Of a stretch of 64,000 nucleotides of DNA, positions 9,206 to 16,516 are shown one piece after another. The stretch covers positions 1 through 64,000 of the forward strand of contig JBFXEJ010000013.1 of assembly GCA_050180235.1 (NCBI GenBank), read 5' to 3'. Source of the stretch: JAABRU01 sp050180235 (lineage in GTDB: Bacteria; Desulfobacterota; Desulfobacteria; Desulfobacterales; Desulfococcaceae). The stretch's first letter is position 1, and each line of letters begins with the position of its first letter. The notes beneath the pieces were generated by a model, which ran no database searches, was not told the DNA's origin, and was given only the letters and a program-made list of their open reading frames with translations. The position numbers were made by a program, and so were the translations under genes.

Positions 9206-9322
9206 ATTCCCCTCCCCTGGTGGGAGGGGTCAGGGGAGGGGGATAATCAGTGATGTTTTCACCCTCCCCCTGCCCCTCCCTCAAGGGAGGGGAGACCTTA
9301 TCAACGGATTTGACCCACTACC
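9206..9322. repeat. CCCCTCCC hairpins plus TTTGACCCACTACC copy
   Basis: CCCCTCCCCTGGTGGGAGGGG folds into a short hairpin near 9207-9228, and GGGGTCAGGGGAGGGGG pairs with CCCTCCCCCTGCCCC about 30 bases later, followed by CCCCTCCCTCAAGGGAGGGG. The block ends in CAACGGATTTGACCCACTACC at 9302-9322, shared with sites near 112, 509, 10143 and, inverted, 10029 and 38414. Confidence 0.65.
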
Positions 9323-9452
9323 AGAAAATTCAAGGAGTGCCGGACGTAAAATTTGTCGGTTATTCCGGAATCATTTCAGTTTCCCAAACTTTCAGTCCGG
9401 GATTCCGCCTTAAGGAAACAGCGTTGGGTTTATGGGGTGCAACACATCAGAA

Positions 9453-9929
9453 TCACAATATATCCGTGAAATACTGCATGGAGGTCTTTTTCAGTTCGGT
9501 ACGGCTGAAAAGCAGGTTATAGTCGTTCTCTCCGCTTGCCAAAGACAGTTTCCGTGCGATTTCCCGGCAGGATTCCTCATCTTTTGCATGAATCATGGTA
9601 TAGAGATTATAAGGCCAGTCAGGGTTGGGATTCCGGCGGTAACAATGGCTTACTTCACGGAAACCCGCCATTTTCTTTCCCACCTCCTCAATCCGTTCCT
9701 CATCCACGTTCCAGGCCACCATTGCATTGGCACTGAAACCGGATTTCTGATGACGGAGTGTGGCGCCAAAGCGGCGGATAATGCCACGGGTGCATAAATC
9801 CCCCAGGGTTTCAAGAACACTTTCCTCATTTATGCCCAGACTCCGGGCAATTTCCAGAAAGGGACGTGGGCAGACAGGAATATCCCCCTGAACCGATGCT
9901 ATAATTTTTTTCTCAAGTTCTGTAAGCAT
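9453..9929 (-). CDS. ahbB: Siroheme decarboxylase-like protein (AhbA/AhbB family)
   Basis: The 158-residue protein resembles one subunit of siroheme decarboxylase, which converts siroheme to didecarboxysiroheme in the alternative heme pathway of sulfate reducers and archaea. It has an Lrp/AsnC-like winged helix at about residues 1-65 (LGINEESVLETLGDLCTRGIIRRFGA) and the family's conserved block RRNPNPDWPYNLYTMIHAKD at about 98-117, where substrate-binding His and Arg residues lie in characterised members. AhbB is favoured over AhbA from memory only. The partner subunit and AhbC/AhbD are not in the window. ATG 9929 is chosen; GTG 9950 would add seven residues. Lrp-type transcription factors share the fold, but the WPYNLYTMIH block argues for the enzyme. 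Confidence 0.8.
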   Translation of the reverse strand: MLTELEKKIIASVQGDIPVCPRPFLEIARSLGINEESVLETLGDLCTRGIIRRFGATLRHQKSGFSANAMVAWNVDEERIEEVGKKMAGFREVSHCYRRNPNPDWPYNLYTMIHAKDEESCREIARKLSLASGENDYNLLFSRTELKKTSMQYFTDIL

Positions 9930-10023
9930 AAACTGATATAAAGATTTCACGCTGCAAAAGTCAAGTCTTTTCTCAAATCAGGGCAAATGCGGGGAATCCT
10001 GCCTTTTGGCTAAAAAAAGGGAT

Positions 10024-10156
10024 GGCAGCAGGTCAAATCCGCTGATCTGAGACTGACACCGGATGGAAAAATTTGAACATATTGATATTATTGTATAAAA
10101 AATTAAAAACAAATCCGTATTCCAAAGGTATGACAGTATCTGCCGATTTGACCCAA
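10024..10156. repeat. Two copies of the GATTTGACCC repeat
   Basis: An inverted copy (GGCAGCAGGTCAAATCCGCTG) lies at about 10024-10044 and a direct copy (CTGCCGATTTGACCCAATGTC) at about 10138-10158, separated by AT-rich DNA. No gene is seen between 9930 and 10201. Confidence 0.5.
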
Positions 10157-10201
10157 TGTCAAAAGGAGATATACCGGAATGCCGTTCGTTTTCCAGGAAT
10201 T

Positions 10202-10639
10202 TCAGTTCCGGAGTCGCTTACAATAGGCTTTTTTCCAACAGCTGCAGTGTGTTTTTCGGTAATCGGTCAGGGCCAGATACAAGGCTCCCGCTGCCAGTTC
10301 CGCACAGTGAAAATGATCCGGAGGCAGGGTTTCCAGATACTGTGCAATATGTTCGGGCGTAATCCTCCACGCATCATTCGGGCTTTTTCCCTCTGCCAGA
10401 CAGACAATGGCATTGGCGCAGGCCGCTGTGTTTATGCAGCCGTTGATATCAAAACAAATCCGGCGGATAAGATTTTCCTGAACCGAGAGAAAAATCTCTA
10501 TGGTATCGCCGCAGTCCCCTGTTCTTTTCCCATACCCGTCCGGATGTGCTATTCTTTCACGATGATCAGTGCGAAAAGCTGTCTCCAGAAAACGGAGGGA
10601 ATATCTGTGTTCCGGTTCCAAATCTTTTTCTTCGTTCAT
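10202..10639 (-). CDS. IscU/NifU-like iron-sulfur scaffold protein
   Basis: The 145-residue protein has the IscU/NifU N-terminal fold, on which Fe-S clusters are assembled before transfer. All three scaffold cysteines are present: C43 in GDCGD, with the accessory Asp at 45, C68 in NGCIN, and C112 in HCAELA. A short tail adds three further cysteines (HCSCWKKAYC, residues 131-140), which is unusual. No IscS-like desulfurase is adjacent. It is transcribed away from the orange-protein-like cluster after a strong terminator, so it is likely a separate unit. ATG 10639 is chosen over GTG 10657; neither has a strong ribosome binding site. Confidence 0.82.
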   Translation of the reverse strand: MNEEKDLEPEHRYSLRFLETAFRTDHRERIAHPDGYGKRTGDCGDTIEIFLSVQENLIRRICFDINGCINTAACANAIVCLAEGKSPNDAWRITPEHIAQYLETLPPDHFHCAELAAGALYLALTDYRKTHCSCWKKAYCKRLRN

Positions 10640-10745
10640 TTTGCGTAAACTTGTCACGGAAAAATGGTTTAAGACAATGTTTGAAAAGTATTATTTTTCA
10701 GCCTTTTCAAAATTTTTCAGACAACCGCAGAGTTTTCATCCAAAT

Positions 10746-10792
10746 GAAAAAAAAGAGCTGTCCTCTGCCGCATGGATGCGGCATAGGACAGC
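10746..10792 (-). terminator. Strong intrinsic terminator of the NifX/MinD cluster
   Basis: On the minus strand a near-perfect stem (GCTGTCCT...AGGACAGC enclosing TGCCGCAT/ATGCGGCA) is followed by TCTTTTTTTTC. It lies just after the stop of the receiver-like gene at 10800 and closes the upstream gene cluster. Confidence 0.85.
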
Positions 10793-10799
10793 ACCTGAT

Positions 10800-11165
10800 T
10801 TACATCATTTTTGCCAATGCTTCCAGTAATATCCCGGCTTCTCCGCTGTCCGGGCGGGGCCGAATCTGTGCCAGTATCCCAAGTCCTTCGGATGCCTCAT
10901 GGAATTCTTCCGGAGACATAGAACTGACCAGAGCCATATTTATCATGGCATTCTTCCGGATAATCATGCCTGCAATTTCCAGCCCGGAAAGACCTTCAGT
11001 CTTCTCATCTATAATAATGAGATCCGGCGGGGATTGTGCGACTGTGTCCAATACGGCTTTCACTGAATCTGCATATCGGATTTCTGCTTCTGCCTGAGAA
11101 TGCAGCCCGCTGACCAGACCGGAGAAAGCATCTGCTTTGTCTGTGACAATCAGAAAAGTTTTCAT
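10800..11165 (-). CDS. Degenerate response-regulator receiver protein
   Basis: The 121-residue protein has the length and alternating strand-helix pattern of a CheY-like receiver. The phospho-acceptor would be the Asp in DLIIIDEK (D53), with an acidic residue after strand 1 (VTDK). The conserved Lys after strand 5 is replaced (IRPRP), so phosphorylation-dependent switching may be lost. There is no output domain. It follows the NifX-like gene by six bases and probably belongs to that transcript. Receiver-only proteins in NifX/MinD clusters have no role that I know, so function is left open. Confidence 0.6.
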   Translation of the reverse strand: MKTFLIVTDKADAFSGLVSGLHSQAEAEIRYADSVKAVLDTVAQSPPDLIIIDEKTEGLSGLEIAGMIIRKNAMINMALVSSMSPEEFHEASEGLGILAQIRPRPDSGEAGILLEALAKMM

Positions 11166-11171
11166 TTTTCC

Positions 11172-11546
11172 TCAGTGTCCGCCGCCGCAGGTGTTTTCCT
11201 GGCTGAAGCGGGGCAGTTTTCCCTGTATCAGTGCATTTACCGCATCGCCCACAGTGACAGCCTGTCCGCCATAGTAAACTTCAATTCCCACCTGCTGAAA
11301 ACCCATGAGCGGGCGCAGCCCCATGCCTCCGGCAATGAGCATTCCTGCTCCTTTGTCGGCAAGATATTGCACCGGAACCATGCATCCGCCCTGGCTGTGT
11401 TCCACACCCGGAATAATATCCACTTTTTTCACCTGATTATCCTCAACAGACACCAGAGTGTAAACCTCACAGTGTCCGAAATGCGCTCCCAGACCGGCTT
11501 CCATTCCGCCCGGCGGGGAAGAAGGTACTGCAATAACTGTATTCAT
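11172..11546 (-). CDS. NifX/NifB-type dinitrogenase cofactor-binding family protein
   Basis: The 124-residue protein belongs to the small RNase H-like fold family shared by NifX, NafY, the C-terminus of NifB and the Mo-Cu orange protein of Desulfovibrio. Recognisable elements are the N-terminal AVPSSPPGGMEAGLGAHFGHC, the GAGMLIAGGMG turn at about 66-76, and a Cys-Gly-Gly-Gly-His tail. The ATG at 11546 follows AGGAAAGGAAAG. It is separated by about 256 bases from the MinD-like genes upstream on the same strand. Nitrogenase genes are absent, so a role in an orange-protein-type metal cluster complex or Fe-S/Mo delivery is more likely than nitrogen fixation. Confidence 0.78.
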   Translation of the reverse strand: MNTVIAVPSSPPGGMEAGLGAHFGHCEVYTLVSVEDNQVKKVDIIPGVEHSQGGCMVPVQYLADKGAGMLIAGGMGLRPLMGFQQVGIEVYYGGQAVTVGDAVNALIQGKLPRFSQENTCGGGH

Positions 11547-11802
11547 ATAACTGTCTTTCCTTTCCTGATTCTGTGCATCTGCTGCGCCTGAATGTTTTGC
11601 GAAATCAGTTCAGGGCAGCAGTGTTTGGGAGTAAATACATGTGACGGGCATCTGAAACCCGCTTTCTTTTTATAATAATACAACAGAAAACCTGAAAAGG
11701 AAAGCGCAAAATTCCGCAAAAACATACGGTCATTTGCGCTCTCTGCGCTCTCTTTGCTTTTTCAGTGCGTATTTAAAAATACCTGTCAGAACATACTGAT
11801 TT

Positions 11803-12696
11803 TCATCCTGTTTTCTGTTTCATATTTTCATCAGCAAGCATTTTCAGAATGGCTGCCCAGATATTCCGGATCGTATCTGAAAACCCGTTATTGCAGTATT
11901 CGGTAATAGCCTGCGCCATAACCATAGCTTTTGTGACCACCGGATCATAGGGCAGATATCCCAGCAGCGTCAGCCCTTTTTCCCGGCAGAAATCCCGAAT
12001 CTTTCTGCTGATGTTTTCGTTGAGATCAGATTTGTTGACGATCACGCCTGCGGGTACGCGGAAATATCCGCACAGTTCAATCACCCGTTCCAGATCATGC
12101 AGTCCTGAGGGTGTGGGTTCAGTAACCGCCACCACCAGTGATGTGCCGGACAGGGAACTGATAACCGGGCATCCGATTCCCGGAGTGCCGTCTGAAAGTA
12201 TCAGGGAACGCCCTTTTTCTTTTGCCAGTTTCTGAGCCTGCTGTTTGAGCAGTGTCACCAGTTTTCCGGAATTTTCCTCACCGGGAAAAAGCCTGGCATG
12301 AACCATAGGCCCGAAACGGGTTTCGGAAAGATACCACTGTCCGCAGTGTTTTTCTTCAAATGCAATGGCATCGGCAGGGCAGAAACTCACGCATACTTTG
12401 CATCCCTCGCATTTCAGGGGATTGATTTCCGGAACAGGTGACCCGGAAACAGCTCCGAACCGGCACATTTCAGCACAAATACCGCAGCTTTCGCATTTGT
12501 CTCTGATGACAGATGCCCCATAACCTGAAAAAAAATCATGGGATACGGTCTGCTCCGGCCGCAGAATCAGGTGCAGATCCGGTGCGTCCACATCCAGATC
12601 ACAGATCACATGATCCGAAGCAATATGGGCAAAAGCTGCTGTCAGAGAGGTTTTGCCAGTGCCGCCTTTTCCGCTGATAACCAGAATTTCAGGCAT
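11803..12696 (-). CDS. MinD-like P-loop ATPase with two [4Fe-4S] sites (second copy)
   Basis: The 297-residue protein is a MinD/Mrp-type ATPase with a ferredoxin insert. The deviant Walker A SGKGGTGKTS is at residues 8-17. Two ferredoxin cluster motifs follow: C68/C71/C74/C78 and C96/C99/C102/C106. The remainder has the MinD switch and dimer elements (SDGTPGIGCP, VTEPTPSG, VNKSD). Its start overlaps the stop of the preceding paralogue by eight bases, so the pair is co-translated. Paired ATPases of this kind accompany orange-protein genes in Desulfovibrio, where they have been linked to cell division; that link here is inference. Confidence 0.85.
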   Translation of the reverse strand: MPEILVISGKGGTGKTSLTAAFAHIASDHVICDLDVDAPDLHLILRPEQTVSHDFFSGYGASVIRDKCESCGICAEMCRFGAVSGSPVPEINPLKCEGCKVCVSFCPADAIAFEEKHCGQWYLSETRFGPMVHARLFPGEENSGKLVTLLKQQAQKLAKEKGRSLILSDGTPGIGCPVISSLSGTSLVVAVTEPTPSGLHDLERVIELCGYFRVPAGVIVNKSDLNENISRKIRDFCREKGLTLLGYLPYDPVVTKAMVMAQAITEYCNNGFSDTIRNIWAAILKMLADENMKQKTG

Positions 12697-13585
12697 TGCG
12701 CACCTCCTTTAAGGCAGCCATAATATACAATGAATCCGGAACAGCAGATCTTACTTTTTCAGCAAGATCAGTAAACAGCTTCCCCATTTCCGGAGAGGTT
12801 TCCGAAATAATGCGGCCCTGGGAATATGCCTCGGCAATGGAGCGTTCATAGGGAATTTCCGCGAAAATCTCCAGCCCCGCAGAACGGCAGTAATCATAGA
12901 CTGCGTCATTGCCCATTCCGGCCCGGTTCACCACCACAGCCATAGGAATGGACAAAGGCAGAAATGCCTCATGAGCAAGCTGCAGATCATAGGTGCCAAA
13001 GGGCGTGGGTTCTGTCACCAGAAGAATAAAGTCACTGTCCATGACTGCATTCACAGCAGGACAGCTCACTCCGGGCGGGGCATCAATAATGACGTCCGCG
13101 TGTTTTTCCTCTGTCATTTCCCCCAGCTTTTCTTTCACCTGCCGCATGAGCGGGGGACTCATGGCTTCTCCCACCCGGAGACGTCCCATGAGAAACCCCG
13201 CTTTTCCCGCGCTGCCCCATTCCATTTCCCCCAGTTCCCGGACTCCGGGTGACAGTGCCTTTTCCGGACAGATGGCAATGCATCCGCCGCATCCGTGGCA
13301 CATTTCCGGAAAGGTCAGCAGGACTTCGCCCATCACGCTGATGGCCTTGAACTGGCAGAGATCACTGCACTTTCCGCAGTAGGTGCATTTGGAGGCATCA
13401 AACTGCGGAATTTCCATTCCCGCGACCTTCCGGCCTGTGATTTCCGGATGCAGAAACAGATGCAGATTGGGTTCCTCCACATCCAGATCCATTGCAATCA
13501 CCGGATCTTTCCATACGGAAACAAGGGAGGCTGATACGGTGGTTTTTCCCGTGCCTCCCTTGCCGCTGGCCACAGCCAGTTTCAT
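12689..13585 (-). CDS. MinD-like P-loop ATPase with two [4Fe-4S] sites (first copy)
   Basis: The 298-residue paralogue of the downstream gene has Walker A SGKGGTGKTT at residues 7-16 and two ferredoxin motifs with cysteines at 67/70/73/77 and 96/99/102/106. IDAPPGVSCP and VTEPTPFGTYDL are the later MinD-family motifs. Its ATG overlaps the stop of the NifX-like gene by four bases (13582-13585). The spacing of the Fe-S cysteines is identical in both copies, pointing to an old duplication and probably a heterodimer. It likely couples ATP hydrolysis to assembly or positioning of the NifX/ORP-like metalloprotein. Confidence 0.85.
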   Translation of the reverse strand: MKLAVASGKGGTGKTTVSASLVSVWKDPVIAMDLDVEEPNLHLFLHPEITGRKVAGMEIPQFDASKCTYCGKCSDLCQFKAISVMGEVLLTFPEMCHGCGGCIAICPEKALSPGVRELGEMEWGSAGKAGFLMGRLRVGEAMSPPLMRQVKEKLGEMTEEKHADVIIDAPPGVSCPAVNAVMDSDFILLVTEPTPFGTYDLQLAHEAFLPLSIPMAVVVNRAGMGNDAVYDYCRSAGLEIFAEIPYERSIAEAYSQGRIISETSPEMGKLFTDLAEKVRSAVPDSLYIMAALKEVRNA

Positions 13586-14007
13586 ATCCTGCCTCCTCCT
13601 CTTCTGCCGCCACCACCTCCACCGCCTCCACCGCCTCCGCCGCCTCCGCGGCCGTAGCTGCTGGGTGAAGAAGCCATTTCAACTTTTCCGGCTTTGAAGA
13701 GTTCCACTGCCTCACGGGCTGTGACATTTACCAGGTTCTGACCAATCTGTATGCCTGCGCCTGACAAAGCCGCAAATGCCTTGGGGCCCACAGAACCGGT
13801 AAGAACGATTTTTGCTCCGGAACGGGCAACAGTCTCTGCGGCCTGAATGCCCGCGCCCTGTGCCATGACCTGTGCCTGACCGTTTTCCACATATTCCACT
13901 TCCATGGTATCTGTATCAACGATCACAAAACCGGCACAGCGGCCGAAACGGGGATCCAGCCGTGCATCCAGACCCGGTGACTGACATGTGATGGCTATTT
14001 TGCCCAT
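13582..14007 (-). CDS. NifX-like metal-cluster-binding protein with polyglycine tail
   Basis: The 141-residue protein is a NifX/orange-protein-type domain (KIAITCQSPGLDARLDPRFGRC at the start, GAKIVLTGSVGPKA in the middle), ending in a run of about 14 glycines followed by RRGGGRI. The tail is encoded by an imperfect GGC/GGA/GGT triplet array at about 13590-13660, a place where length changes by slippage are likely. ATG 14007 is chosen because AAGGA lies nine bases upstream; an earlier ATG at 14031 has none. It overlaps the DUF5320 gene upstream and the first MinD-like gene downstream, so the three are tightly coupled. Confidence 0.8.
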   Translation of the reverse strand: MGKIAITCQSPGLDARLDPRFGRCAGFVIVDTDTMEVEYVENGQAQVMAQGAGIQAAETVARSGAKIVLTGSVGPKAFAALSGAGIQIGQNLVNVTAREAVELFKAGKVEMASSPSSYGRGGGGGGGGGGGGGGRRGGGRI

Positions 14008-14258
14008 ATCCGATTCCTTCTGCGAAACCATCCGCCTCTTGCAAAATTGTTCTGATCAGCGATCAGACTGTCTCCGCTCATCATCTGATTTGCCGGCCCG
14101 GGTCCAAAACCCCGGCCTGCCCCTCTTCCTCTCTGAAAACCCAAACCGCCTCTTCCCCGGCCAAAGCCGGCTGCGGGTGCATTGCCTCTGCACAGACCCA
14201 GTCCGCGACCGGTTCCTGCTCCCTGTCCCAAAGGTCCTGTCCTGTCAAATCCCGGCAT
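13995..14258 (-). CDS. DUF5320-type glycine/arginine-rich small protein
   Basis: The 87-residue protein starts MPGFDRTGPLGQGAGTGRG, the hallmark of the small Gly/Arg-rich DUF5320 family that habitually precedes NifX-like and MinD-like genes in anaerobes. It has one Cys (residue 23) and ends with an Arg-rich RRRNRIWAK. The ribosome binding site AAGGAGG is excellent. Its 3' end overlaps the NifX-like start by about a dozen bases. No enzymatic function is known for the family; its constant company suggests it is part of the same complex. Confidence 0.8.
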   Translation of the reverse strand: MPGFDRTGPLGQGAGTGRGLGLCRGNAPAAGFGRGRGGLGFQRGRGAGRGFGPGPANQMMSGDSLIADQNNFARGGWFRRRNRIWAK

Positions 14259-14864
14259 GATATACCTCCTTGTTTTTTTGATGTTTTTATTTTCCGGGAA
14301 ATCCGTCCGGATATATTCTGATCCGGACAGACCTCAACTTCTGAGTTTATGCTTAAAACATAGTTGTTGTGGGAAAAAAGTCAAGAACTTTTTTGTATCT
14401 GCCCGTTATTTTTTTGAAAAATATCTGATTTTAAAGAAAAATTTTTCCTTCATTCTCATATCCTGCGACACCGGCTGTTCACTGCGTCTGAGAATGATTC
14501 ATGGAAAAAAGAAATCCCGGACTGCTGAACTGAACATCCGGATATCCGTGATGAATATATTCTCCGTACTTTGCCCGGATAATCAGACTTGTTTTTTTCC
14601 CGTTTGGATATTATATTGTAAAACATACTTTCATATATTTTGCGGTAGTGGAACTTTTTATGCTGATTTTTTTAATTTATAAATCAATATATTACATAAA
14701 ATCAGCATGAACAGTATCATGGATGTATAGTATAACTGTCTGTATTTATTATATATGAACAAAAATCCGTATTTTTTGAAAACATAATAATATAAGACAG
14801 TTAAATTTTAACCAGTTCGTGCAGACCCACTACCTATTTTGCATATCAGGTCCGGGGTGAAACG
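14259..14864. other. AT-rich intergenic region with nested inverted repeats
   Basis: About 600 bases without a gene. GGTAGTGGAAC near 14645 and GACCCACTACC near 14825 form an outer inverted pair, and AACTGTCT near 14735 and AGACAGTT near 14794 an inner pair, in very AT-rich DNA. The outer right end is a copy of the GACCCACTACC repeat. A similar GGTAGTGGGAC...ATGCTGATT sequence occurs at 35131. Promoters for both flanking operons should lie here, but no clear -35/-10 pair is visible. Confidence 0.5.
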
Positions 14865-15350
14865 ATGCGGAAATTTCAGAGCATATTTGCAGTTAATCAT
14901 CGTGCCTTCATGCTGATTGAACTGATTATAGTAATGCTGATGATGTCATTTCTCAGTATAGTCATTCTTACCCGCAACCCTGCCGGATATGTGACACTGG
15001 CGGGTGAATCAGAAACCATCCGATGCAGGCTCCGCTATGTTCGCAATCTGGCGCTGGCCGATGACAGAGATTCCTGGGGGCTGGAAATTACTGATGATCC
15101 CGGCTATCAACTTGTGCACAAGGCAATTGGCCCTATGCCTCTTCCGGGCGGGGAATCCCTGACTGCCCTGCTTCCATCCGGATATACCATAGATATTACA
15201 CGGGATGACGGGGCAAATCCGGACGAAATATTTTTTGACCGATGGGGGGCACCGGCAGATGGAATGGATTATTTTATAATTATCTCAGAAACAGCCACAG
15301 GAATATCTGAAACCATCCGGATAGTGAAACATACAGGATTTATTCAATGA
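14865..15350 (+). CDS. Type II/IV pilin-like protein (GspH/FimT-like)
   Basis: The 161-residue protein has a class III prepilin leader: positively charged residues, then RAFMLIELIIVMLMMSFLSI, with cleavage expected before Phe15 and the conserved Glu5 of the mature protein. The -1 residue is Ala rather than Gly. The C-terminal half is a small beta-rich head of GspH/FimT size. It is the first of four overlapping genes (this, 15347, 16001, 16513), the usual arrangement of minor pseudopilins that prime assembly of a type IV pilus or type II secretion pseudopilus. No assembly ATPase or secretin gene is in the window. Confidence 0.75.
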   Translation: MRKFQSIFAVNHRAFMLIELIIVMLMMSFLSIVILTRNPAGYVTLAGESETIRCRLRYVRNLALADDRDSWGLEITDDPGYQLVHKAIGPMPLPGGESLTALLPSGYTIDITRDDGANPDEIFFDRWGAPADGMDYFIIISETATGISETIRIVKHTGFIQ

Positions 15351-15985
15351 AATCTCTCATACGCAATGCAGACGCGGGATTTACCCTGCTGGAAATTATC
15401 CTGACAATCATTGTGTCCTCTATTTTGGGAACCATTCTGTATTCCTGGTTCAATGCCATGCTGCAGGGAAATGATTCTCCTGCAAAACTTCAGAGAATCT
15501 ATGATCTGCAGACCGTGATGGAGAAAATTACAGCACATTACGATGAAATCACGGGAAAAAATACCGCAGAAAAATGGCAGCCGGGCAAAAAATATGTTCC
15601 TGGGGAAAAAACAGTTTCCCGTTCAGAACCTTACGGACATCTCTATGTCTGCACTGCTGAAGGAATCAGCGGCACCACCGAGCCTGTCTGGCCGGCAGCT
15701 TCCGAAGCAGAGGTTGCGGACGGAACTGTGACATGGAAGGAGAATGGCGGTGAGCTGGATGTGCTGGTGTCCAAATTTTCCACTCCTGTATCGCCGCCTG
15801 TACCTCCGGAGCCGGGGAATTACGGATACGGAAAATACGAAATTGTCAGTTACGGCTTTATCCGCTTTGAAGGGGGAACTGAAACCGCTGTGCCGGACGG
15901 AACAGCCGCTCAGAATCTGCTGAAAATTTCCATCAGAAATGAGGACGGATACAGTCTGACTGCCCTGTTTTCAACCACCTACTGA
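15347..15985 (+). CDS. Pseudopilin (minor pilin-like)
   Basis: The 212-residue protein begins with a prepilin signal, DAGFTLLEIILTIIVSSILG, with cleavage after Gly11 and the mature Glu5 retained. After the helix comes a soluble head with a segment (about 75-130) reading KKYVPGEKTVSRSEPYGHLYVC...WKENGG, which resembles small carbohydrate-binding-type beta modules seen in phage tail and chitinase proteins, though I would not name it firmly. A proline-rich hinge (PVSPPVPPEPG) lies at about 149-159. The ATG overlaps the previous stop (ATGA). Confidence 0.72.
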   Translation: MKSLIRNADAGFTLLEIILTIIVSSILGTILYSWFNAMLQGNDSPAKLQRIYDLQTVMEKITAHYDEITGKNTAEKWQPGKKYVPGEKTVSRSEPYGHLYVCTAEGISGTTEPVWPAASEAEVADGTVTWKENGGELDVLVSKFSTPVSPPVPPEPGNYGYGKYEIVSYGFIRFEGGTETAVPDGTAAQNLLKISIRNEDGYSLTALFSTTY

Positions 15986-16000
15986 ACAAAAGGAGCCGAT

Positions 16001-16516
16001 ATGCGCCATCTGAAAATCTGCTGCAGAGGCTTTTCCCTGATTGAAATGACTGTTTCCCTGCTTCTGCTGGGAATTGTCAGCGCTATATGGGGAATGGGCA
16101 TTGTGCAGGTGACAGAAGGATTCCGGCTGTCTTCACAGACCGGAAAAACATCCCAGAATGTGCAGGCCTGCATGTCGAGACTTACAAAGGAATTTCAAAA
16201 TCTTCTCTCTCTGTCCACGCCCCTTTCATCAAATACGGTGACATACATCCGGAACACAGCCGGAACTGATGAAATTTATACTGTTTTTTTTGATGCAGAC
16301 TCCGGTGTGATAAAAATTGATGATGCCATCCTGACAGACAGGGTAAATGGGTTTGTGCTGACTTATTATGATACGCATGATGCGGCCTCTCCCCTTCCCA
16401 ATCCTGCTGATCCCGGCAAAGTCAGACTGATCGGCATAAAACTGGAAGTCAGAGGTGCGGATGATATTATTTCCTTATATGAAAACCTTGTATTTCTCAG
16501 AGGACTGCCAAAATGA
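16001..16516 (+). CDS. Pseudopilin (PilW/GspJ-like)
   Basis: The 171-residue protein carries a prepilin signal, CCRGFSLIEMTVSLLLLGIV, with cleavage after Gly10 and mature Glu5. The head is beta-rich with no cysteines after the leader. AAAAGGAGCC precedes the ATG at good spacing. It sits third in the pseudopilin operon and its stop overlaps the start of the LamG-bearing gene, so the four proteins are probably made in fixed proportion. Confidence 0.72.
   Translation: MRHLKICCRGFSLIEMTVSLLLLGIVSAIWGMGIVQVTEGFRLSSQTGKTSQNVQACMSRLTKEFQNLLSLSTPLSSNTVTYIRNTAGTDEIYTVFFDADSGVIKIDDAILTDRVNGFVLTYYDTHDAASPLPNPADPGKVRLIGIKLEVRGADDIISLYENLVFLRGLPK

Noticed and set aside
13590..13660. GC-rich triplet array as a possible structural RNA or CRISPR-like repeat
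   Set aside because: It encodes the polyglycine tail of the NifX-like protein and has a simple triplet period.
10800..14258. Nitrogen-fixation locus
   Set aside because: NifX-like domains are present, but there are no nitrogenase structural or nifB/E/N genes; the NifX/MinD/DUF5320 set fits an orange-protein-type cluster better.
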